Assembly (NCBI GenBank): GCA_021413565.1
Contig: JAIOQC010000075.1
Span: 1-5,610, forward strand
Source of the DNA: Candidatus Nomurabacteria bacterium
GTDB lineage: Bacteria; Patescibacteriota; Minisyncoccia; Phycocordibacterales; UBA9973
Length of the DNA stretch: 5,610 nt
Direction: 5' to 3'
The position numbers and the translations under genes are program-made. Shown here piece by piece: positions 1-4,111 of this stretch. The notes beneath the pieces are model-generated. The model was given only the letters and a program-made list of their open reading frames with translations, searched no databases and had not been told where the DNA came from. Positions within the stretch are counted from its first letter, which is position 1; the number at the start of each line of letters is the position of its first letter.

Positions 1-608
1 GAATTCTCTAGTGTATCTAGTAAAGTATTCTCTCCAGATTCCTGTTGTTCAAAAGGTGCATCTAGCGAAATACCATACTTTGAATTACTTAGTGCATCTG
101 AAATTTTGTCCTCAGTCATATCGATGTTATCAGAAATTTCTGACTCTGTTGGTTCACGTTCCAATTCTTGCTCCAGCTTCAAAGATACTTTGTAGATTTT
201 GCTTACAGTACTTAATTGATTGAGTGGTAGTCGAACTGTTCGTGATTGCTCGGCGAGTGCTTGTATTATTGTTTGGCGAATCCACCAAACAGCAAATGTA
301 ATAAATTTGAATCCTCTGGTTTCATCAAACTTTTTAGCAGCTTTAATGAGTCCTAAGTTTCCTTCATTAATCAAATCTTCAAGAGATAATCCTCGGTTTT
401 GGTATTGTTTGGCTACTGATACAACAAAACGCAGGTTTGCCTTTACTAATTTTTCAAGGGCAGATTCATCTCCTTCGTGTATTTTTTTTGCAAGCGATAT
501 TTCTTCTTCGACACTTATCAAAGCTACTCTTTTGATTTCTTGCAAGTATCTATCTACAGAGCCAGCCTCACGGTTGGTGATGGACTGTCCTATTGTTAAC
601 TGTCTCAT
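1..608 (-). CDS. rpoD: RNA polymerase primary sigma factor, RpoD/SigA type (C-terminus cut off)
   Basis: This encodes a housekeeping sigma-70 factor that directs core RNA polymerase to promoters. Translating the minus strand from the ATG at 608-606 gives 202 residues with no stop before the left edge. Residues 1-28 (starting [20 protein letters not shown]) include a region 1.2-like segment (YLQEI). Region 2 follows: [16 protein letters not shown] (2.1), [20 protein letters not shown] (2.2), and [17 protein letters not shown] with [13 protein letters not shown] (2.3-2.4 into 3). The WW pair that helps melt the -10 is W108-W109. Region 3 follows; region 4 (-35 recognition) lies outside. There is no region 1.1, as in short sigma factors of about 280-290 residues. 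The N-terminus strongly recalls Bacteroidetes SigA. The start is fixed by this family-typical MRQL opening; no Shine-Dalgarno is visible. The gene is divergent from tmk. Confidence 0.95.
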   Translation of the reverse strand, partial: MRQLTIGQSITNREAGSVDRYLQEIKRVALISVEEEISLAKKIHEGDESALEKLVKANLRFVVSVAKQYQNRGLSLEDLINEGNLGLIKAAKKFDETRGFKFITFAVWWIRQTIIQALAEQSRTVRLPLNQLSTVSKIYKVSLKLEQELEREPTESEISDNIDMTEDKISDALSNSKYGISLDAPFEQQESGENTLLDTLEN

Positions 609-631
609 GAGTTTTCGAATTAGTTTATTTT

Positions 632-659
632 ATAATACAACATTCTTGATATTTTGCAA
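632..659 (-). promoter_or_regulatory. Candidate rpoD promoter
   Basis: On the minus strand a -35-like TTGCAA (654-659) and a -10-like TATTAT (632-637) are separated by 16 nt. Transcription would start near 625 and leave a 5' leader of roughly 17 nt before the rpoD ATG. The same hexamers at the same spacing lie before the ileS T-box, which strengthens both calls. Confidence 0.65.
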
Positions 660-708
660 GGGGGTATTGGCAAATAAGGTTTAGGGGCTAAATTGGGGCT
701 GGGAAGGG
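660..708 (+). other. G-run array with a canonical G-quadruplex motif
   Basis: The plus strand of this divergent intergenic region has G runs at 660-664, 684-687, 695-698, 701-703 and 706-708. The last four fit the G3+N1-7 four-tract rule, with loops of 7, 2 and 2 nt. Such G density is unusual in AT-rich DNA. It lies upstream of the tmk -10 element at 727-732 and just upstream of the rpoD -35. Folding is inferred, not shown. If transcription starts further upstream, at the TATAAT at 631-636, the motif would be in the tmk mRNA leader. Confidence 0.5.
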
Positions 709-723
709 AAAATAGCCTTGGTA

Positions 724-732
724 TGTTAGAAT
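724..732 (+). promoter_or_regulatory. Candidate extended -10 promoter of the tmk-dut-argS cluster
   Basis: TG-T-TAGAAT (724-732) is an extended -10 element with no good -35 at the usual distance. Transcription would begin around 739-741, at or within a few bases of the tmk ATG at 742, giving a leaderless or nearly leaderless mRNA. This agrees with the absence of a Shine-Dalgarno. A perfect TATAAT at 631-636 is an alternative -10 that would give a leader of about 100 nt, but its -35 is poor. Confidence 0.45.
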
Positions 733-741
733 AACTCATAT

Positions 742-1431
742 ATGAAAAAGGGCAAATTGATTGTTATAGATGGCACAGATGGTAGCGGAAAGGCTACGCA
801 AGTTGACATCCTTTCAAAGCGTCTCAAAAAGGAAGGTTATATTGTAAAAAATGTAGATTTTCCAGAATATTACGAAAATTTCTTCGGTAAATTTATCGGG
901 CATTGTTTATCAGAGCAATATTACAATTTCGTCAAAGTTCATCCAAAGATTGCTTCAGTTTTGTACGCTGCTGACCGTTTTGAATCAAAAGATAAAATGA
1001 CAAAGTGGCTTGCGCAAGGGTATATCATTATTGCCAATCGCTATGTAAGTGCAAATCAAATTCATCAAGGTGGAAAGATTAAGAATACAAAGAAGCGTCA
1101 GGCATTTATCGAATGGCTCGACGAGATGGAATACAAAGTTTTTAAAATTCCAAAACCTGATGTTGTTTTTTATTTAAATCTACCTGTGCAACTTTCTCGT
1201 AAATTAATGACAGACAGAAATAAGAATTCTGCTCGATCTTATCTTGGAAATAAAAAAGATGTGCATGAAAAAGATGTGGACTTCTTGGTTAATTCTCACA
1301 AGAGTGCGTTATGGCTTGCCAAGACTCAAAAGAATTATATTCAAATAGATTGTGCTTCTAAAAATGAAATTCTTTCTCGAGAAAGTATCCACAATATGAT
1401 ATACGCAAAAGTAAAGAAGATGCTAAAATAA
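742..1431 (+). CDS. tmk: Thymidylate kinase (dTMP kinase)
   Basis: This is a cytoplasmic P-loop kinase of 229 residues, predicted to phosphorylate dTMP to dTDP with ATP. The Walker A loop is GTDGSGKATQ at residues 11-20. DFPEYY (39-44) matches the dTMP-binding FP segment. AADRF (76-80) supplies the expected substrate-binding Arg79. NRYVSANQIHQG (99-110) corresponds to the family's DRYxxS motif, but with Asn in place of the first Asp. KPDVVFYLNLP (138-148) is the core strand of the fold, and TDRNKNSARSY (157-167) is a basic LID-like stretch. The length is slightly above the usual 205-215. The gene ends in tandem stops (TAA TAA), and dut starts 4 nt after the first. No Shine-Dalgarno precedes the ATG; this start is chosen because the P-loop strand begins at once. 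The family call is firm, and dTMP is the likely substrate. Confidence 0.92.
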   Translation: MKKGKLIVIDGTDGSGKATQVDILSKRLKKEGYIVKNVDFPEYYENFFGKFIGHCLSEQYYNFVKVHPKIASVLYAADRFESKDKMTKWLAQGYIIIANRYVSANQIHQGGKIKNTKKRQAFIEWLDEMEYKVFKIPKPDVVFYLNLPVQLSRKLMTDRNKNSARSYLGNKKDVHEKDVDFLVNSHKSALWLAKTQKNYIQIDCASKNEILSRESIHNMIYAKVKKMLK

Positions 1432-1435
1432 TAAT

Positions 1436-1858
1436 ATGAAAGTTAAGATTAAAAAACTCAAAGAGAATGCCAAATTACCTAAATATCATCATCCGGGTGA
1501 TATAGGGATGGATATGTATGCGATGGAAACTATAACCATACAACCAGGCGAACATTATAGATTTTGGCATGGTTTTGCTCTTGAGTTTCCCGAAGGTTAC
1601 GGAGGGATTGTAATGGACAAAGGTAGTATTTCAAAGGCAGGATTACATCATATGGGTGGTGTGTATGATGCTGGTTATAGAGGTGAATATAATACACTTT
1701 TAGTTAATTTGTCAGATGAGCCGTATACTTTTGAAGAAGGCGATAAAGTTTCCCAGTTAGTGATTATGCCAATTGCTATTGCAGAACTTGAAGAAACTGA
1801 TACATTGAGTGAATCTGCTCGAGGAGAAGGAATGTTTGGTTCAACAGGAAAAAAGTAG
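1436..1858 (+). CDS. dut: dUTP diphosphatase (trimeric dUTPase)
   Basis: The predicted product hydrolyses dUTP to dUMP and PPi, keeping uracil out of DNA and supplying thymidylate synthesis. It has 140 residues, normal for the homotrimeric family, and all five motifs are visible in order: 1, GDIGMDMYA (21-29); 2, DKGSISKAGL (61-70); 3, GGVYDAGYRGEY (74-85), with the probable catalytic Asp78 and the base-stacking Tyr81; 4, EGDKVSQLVI (101-110); 5, ARGEGMFGSTG (128-138), the glycine-rich phosphate-closing tail. Motif 2 is atypical: the usual Arg-Ser pair aligns by eye with Lys62-Gly63, and Ser64 follows. The start is 4 nt after tmk without a clear Shine-Dalgarno, suggesting coupled translation. 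It ends with in-frame TAG TAA. A dCTP deaminase is less likely given the length and motifs. Confidence 0.93.
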   Translation: MKVKIKKLKENAKLPKYHHPGDIGMDMYAMETITIQPGEHYRFWHGFALEFPEGYGGIVMDKGSISKAGLHHMGGVYDAGYRGEYNTLLVNLSDEPYTFEEGDKVSQLVIMPIAIAELEETDTLSESARGEGMFGSTGKK

Positions 1859-1876
1859 TAAGTAGAAAGTAGTAAG
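1852..1876 (+). repeat. Short tandem direct repeat between dut and argS
   Basis: AAAGTAGTAAG occurs at 1852-1862 and again at 1866-1876, a 14-nt period. The first copy overlaps the dut stop codons. The second carries the only AGGA-like bases before argS, but these end 1 nt from the ATG, too close for a standard Shine-Dalgarno. It resembles slipped low-complexity sequence more than a designed site. Confidence 0.6.
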
Positions 1877-1879
1877 GAA

Positions 1880-3601
1880 ATGAAAGAAAAATTAGAAGAA
1901 CAAATAAAGATTGCATTGCAAAATCTCGGGATTGAGACTGAGAGTATTGTACTTGAACACCCCGCTGATATATCAAATGGGGACTATTCTACGAATGTCG
2001 CTCTTGTATACGCAAAGCAACTTTCTACAAGTCCTCGTGATTTAGCAGAAAAGATAAAAGAAGAGATTGAAAAAGATCTCCCAAAAGAAATAGAAAAAAT
2101 AGAAATAGCAGGTGCTGGATTTATTAATTTTTATCTATCCAGAGAATTTTTTGCTGATTCTGTAAAAGATATTTTAAATCAAAAAGATAATTGGGGAAAA
2201 AATAAATTACTTGCTGGTAAGAAAGTCATGGTGGAATATACTCAACCGAATCCATTCAAACCTTTTCATATTGGACACTTAATGTCTAATGCTATTGGTG
2301 AATCCATATCTCGAGTTGTAGAATTCTCAGGTGCGAAAACTATTCGTGCCAATTATCAAGGTGATGTTGGTCCACATGTAGCAAAGGCTATATATATTAT
2401 ACTCAAAGACAAAGATATGATTGACCGCTCACAGAGTGCTTCTGTTGTGGCATATTGGATTGGCAAAGCATACTCACTGGGTTCTGATGCCTATGATAAT
2501 GACCCCGAAGTCAAAAAAGAAATTGATACTATTAATCAAAATATTTATAGTCGAAGCGATGAAGAAGTAAATAAAATATACGATTGGGGTAAAAAAGTTA
2601 CCTTGGAGGCTTTTGAAGAAATATATGAATTGTTGGGAACAAAGTTTGATTACTATTTCTTTGAAAGTGCTATGGCTCCCATTGGTCAGAAGATTGTCCG
2701 AGAAAATGTTGGCAAAGTATTTTCCGAAAGTGATGGTGCAATAGTCTTTCATGCAGAAGAATATGACCCTAAACTTCATACTCGTGTATTTATTACTTCG
2801 CAAGGGGTTCCACTTTATGAGACTAAAGAAATAGGATTGACAGTCGCTAAATTTGAGAAAGAAAATCCTGATATATCTATTGTTACAACTGCTATTGAAC
2901 AAGGAGAATATATGAAAGTGGTAGCCAAGGCGATATCACTGATTCATCCGAATTATGAATCTCGCATGAAGCATGTTACTCACGGCATGATGCGTCTATC
3001 ATCTGGCAAAATGTCTTCTCGTAAAGGTAATGTCGTAACTGGTGAATCTCTATTACAGGATTCAACTGATGTTATTCGTGAGAAAGTCGCCGAGAGAGAT
3101 TTGTCTGTCGAAGAAAAAGAAGAAATTGCTAAAATTGTGGGAGTTTCTGCCTTGAAATATTCTATTCTGCGTTCATCGATTGGCAGTAATATTATTTATG
3201 ATTTTGATAAATCAATTTCTTTTGATGGTGATTCAGGTCCATATCTACAATACACAGCAGTGCGAGCCAACTCAGTAATTAAAAAAGCAGAATCATTACA
3301 ATTATTAATTACTGATTATCAATTACTAAATCAAATACCTGAAGAAATAACAGTGCTTGAGAAATTACTATATCGTTTTCCTGAAGTAGTAGCCCATGCA
3401 TATAAAGAACTTGAACCTCATCATATTGCAACATTCTTAACAGAACTTGCGAGTGCATTCAATGCATTTTATGCGAATACTATTATTATAGACAAAGATA
3501 GTGTTTATTCACCATATCGTGTAGCACTTGTGGAAGCATTCCATCAGACTATGAAAAACGGCTTGTGGCTGTTGGGCATCAAGACTCCAGAGAAGATGTA
3601 A
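1880..3601 (+). CDS. argS: Arginyl-tRNA synthetase
   Basis: This class I aminoacyl-tRNA synthetase attaches arginine to tRNA-Arg in the cytoplasm. It has 573 residues, a normal length. Residues 1 to about 110 form the ArgRS-specific N-terminal (Add-1) tRNA-binding domain. VEYTQPNPFKPFHIGHLMSN (118-137) holds the HIGH signature (130-133), and ANYQGDVGPHVAKA (157-170) is the ArgRS-typical following motif. LSSGKMSSRKGNVV (373-386) is the KMSKS loop, a KMSSR version as in many ArgRS. From about residue 452 (SGPYLQYTAVRANSVIKKA) runs the helical DALR anticodon-binding domain, ending GIKTPEKM. Residues about 472-486 are a repetitive stretch in a loop usually variable in the family. The gene is third in the tmk-dut cluster, 21 nt after the dut stop. 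The start is chosen because the N-terminal domain begins immediately; AAGGA (1874-1878) is only 1 nt away. Its TAA lies in the A-tract of the neighbouring minus-strand terminator. Confidence 0.97.
   Translation: MKEKLEEQIKIALQNLGIETESIVLEHPADISNGDYSTNVALVYAKQLSTSPRDLAEKIKEEIEKDLPKEIEKIEIAGAGFINFYLSREFFADSVKDILNQKDNWGKNKLLAGKKVMVEYTQPNPFKPFHIGHLMSNAIGESISRVVEFSGAKTIRANYQGDVGPHVAKAIYIILKDKDMIDRSQSASVVAYWIGKAYSLGSDAYDNDPEVKKEIDTINQNIYSRSDEEVNKIYDWGKKVTLEAFEEIYELLGTKFDYYFFESAMAPIGQKIVRENVGKVFSESDGAIVFHAEEYDPKLHTRVFITSQGVPLYETKEIGLTVAKFEKENPDISIVTTAIEQGEYMKVVAKAISLIHPNYESRMKHVTHGMMRLSSGKMSSRKGNVVTGESLLQDSTDVIREKVAERDLSVEEKEEIAKIVGVSALKYSILRSSIGSNIIYDFDKSISFDGDSGPYLQYTAVRANSVIKKAESLQLLITDYQLLNQIPEEITVLEKLLYRFPEVVAHAYKELEPHHIATFLTELASAFNAFYANTIIIDKDSVYSPYRVALVEAFHQTMKNGLWLLGIKTPEKM
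3307..3327 (+). repeat. AATTACT direct repeat inside argS
   Basis: AATTACT occurs at 3307-3313 and 3321-3327, a 14-nt period, within a very AT-rich stretch (about 3293-3337) that encodes residues 472-486 (SLQLLITDYQLLNQI). The frame is kept. It sits at the start of the anticodon-binding domain, where ArgRS proteins differ in length, so it may be a small in-frame low-complexity insertion. Confidence 0.4.
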
Positions 3602-3632
3602 AAAACCCGCTTGATATGAAATCAAGACGGGT
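3600..3632 (-). terminator. Intrinsic terminator reading on the minus strand
   Basis: The stem pairs 3605-3609 with 3628-3632 (ACCCG/CGGGT) and 3610-3615 with 3621-3626 (CTTGAT/ATCAAG), with A3627 bulged and a 5-nt loop. On the minus strand it is followed by an uninterrupted run of six T (3605-3600). On the plus strand the stem is followed by a mixed sequence (CTGAATTGTT), so it would be a weak argS terminator. Its orientation points to a minus-strand transcript coming from the 3633-3830 region. Confidence 0.75.
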
Positions 3633-3827
3633 CTGAATTGTTGAATCTAAATCTTACAACTTGCGCTTGGAACCATATTGGCATATCAACAGGCTACCCA
3701 TTGATATGTTTATCCAATTATGTGACTCTTTTTTTATGACATCGCTTTGTAATTCTGGGCGATGTGTACAAGGCTCCTGCAGGAAGCCCCCAGAACACGA
3801 CTGTCGGCGCCCGATAAACGTTGGCAC
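3600..3827 (-). ncRNA. Candidate structured small RNA, family not recognised
   Basis: The stretch between argS and the ileS leader lacks a convincing protein gene. Short open frames on both strands (about 62 codons) show no recognisable motif. It is locally GC-richer than its surroundings and dense in inverted repeats: CATATCAA/TTGATATG (3682-3689 with 3701-3708), extended by ATTGG/CCAAT (3677-3681 with 3714-3718); ACATCGC/GCGATGT (3739-3745 with 3759-3765); and the competing TTCTGGG/CCCAGAA (3753-3759 with 3789-3795), which encloses GGCT/AGCC (3772-3775 with 3785-3788). A minus-strand promoter candidate and a strong minus-strand terminator frame it, predicting about 228 nt. I looked for tmRNA, RNase P RNA, SRP RNA and 6S hallmarks and found none convincing; a divergent 6S RNA is the leading untested alternative. 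Orientation is inferred from the terminator. Confidence 0.5.
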
Positions 3828-3833
3828 ACAAAT

Positions 3834-3863
3834 AAAATACAATTCGAGGTAATGTTACATCAA
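3834..3863 (-). promoter_or_regulatory. Candidate promoter of the minus-strand RNA
   Basis: On the minus strand TTGATG (3858-3863) and TATTTT (3834-3839) are 18 nt apart, placing a start near 3827. The elements are imperfect and common by chance in AT-rich DNA. Support comes mainly from the matching terminator about 230 nt downstream. It lies back to back with the T-box promoter. Confidence 0.35.
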
Positions 3864-3874
3864 ACAAAATTTTC

Positions 3875-3902
3875 TTGCAAATTATAGGTTTAATGCTATT
3901 AT
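3875..3902 (+). promoter_or_regulatory. Promoter of the T-box-ileS transcript
   Basis: TTGCAA (3875-3880) and TATTAT (3897-3902) are 16 nt apart, and TGC directly before the -10 makes it an extended -10 promoter. Transcription should start around 3909-3912, just before Stem I of the riboswitch. Hexamers and spacing are identical to the candidate rpoD promoter. Confidence 0.75.
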
Positions 3903-4010
3903 TTATATATATGCAGTGATGAGGCTATCACCTCGGAGCCAGTCTAACGGCCGGCAGGCATTGGGAAGAAACCCTTTTAGGGAAGTAGAGCCCTATTGAA
4001 TGAGAAGTAA

Positions 4011-4044
4011 ACAAGGTGGTACCACGAGAAAAACTCGTCCTTGT
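4011..4044 (+). promoter_or_regulatory. T-box antiterminator
   Basis: Two helices flank the tRNA-binding bulge: ACAAGG/CCTTGT (4011-4016 with 4039-4044) and ACGAG/CTCGT (4024-4028 with 4034-4038), with a 5-nt A loop. The 7-nt bulge TGGTACC (4017-4023) pairs through UGGU with the acceptor end of an uncharged tRNA whose discriminator base is A. Its 3' half (4034-4044) is shared with the terminator stem, so the two structures exclude each other. Confidence 0.9.
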
Positions 4045-4081
4045 ATAACAATTTTTATTGTTGTACGAGGACGAGTTTTTT
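4030..4081 (+). terminator. Intrinsic terminator of the T-box leader
   Basis: A 22-bp stem pairs 4030-4051 with 4058-4079; its only irregularities are two G-U wobbles, at 4042/4067 and 4046/4063. The loop is 6 nt, and the T run spans 4076-4081. It forms when the antiterminator is not stabilised by uncharged tRNA, stopping transcription about 30 nt before the ileS ATG. Confidence 0.9.
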
Positions 4082-4111
4082 AATTTTTAATTTGATGCAT
4101 TAACAAAATAT

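Larger units (their letters stand above)
3911..4081 (+). promoter_or_regulatory. T-box riboswitch, probable tRNA-Ile sensor controlling ileS
   Basis: This mRNA leader is expected to bind uncharged tRNA-Ile and then let transcription run into ileS. The T-box core AAGGTGGTACCACG (4013-4026) matches the family consensus; its UGGU would pair with the tRNA ACCA end. Stem I is very short: GAGG/CCTC (3921-3924 with 3931-3934, plus a U-G pair) closes a 6-nt loop CTATCA holding an AUC isoleucine specifier (3927-3929) followed by A. Next comes a hairpin with outer GGG/CCC (3963-3965 with 3991-3993), inner CCC/GGG (3972-3974 with 3980-3982), and facing GAA (3968-3970) and AGTA (3984-3987), as expected for a Stem II S-turn. 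The usual long Stem I is absent, as in the ultrashort actinobacterial ileS leaders, which control translation; this one ends in an intrinsic terminator instead. The T-box call is firm. The Stem I fold is a proposal. Confidence 0.93.

Noticed and set aside
1..6. EcoRI site at the very start of the window, as a cloning or contig junction
   Set aside because: The sigma-factor frame continues through it without disruption, and the same hexamer also occurs at other places in the window, so it is most likely chance.
631..636. Perfect plus-strand TATAAT as the main tmk promoter
   Set aside because: No acceptable -35 or TG extension is found at the correct distance, and it overlaps the rpoD -10 on the other strand. 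It is kept only as an alternative.
11..684. Open frames on the plus strand over 11-223 and 220-684
   Set aside because: They are antisense to the clear sigma-factor gene on the minus strand and show no family features.
1776..2902. Minus-strand open frames at 1776-1976 and 2474-2902
   Set aside because: They are Phe/Ile-rich antisense shadows of dut/argS, where the plus strand encodes conserved enzyme sequence.
3605..3632. Hairpin after argS as a bidirectional terminator
   Set aside because: The plus-strand side lacks a T run; only the minus-strand orientation has the full signature.
3654..3852. Small open frames of about 62 codons on both strands between argS and the T-box
   Set aside because: They have no recognisable motif or Shine-Dalgarno and overlap a hairpin-rich segment better explained as RNA structure. 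They could be revisited if conserved in relatives.
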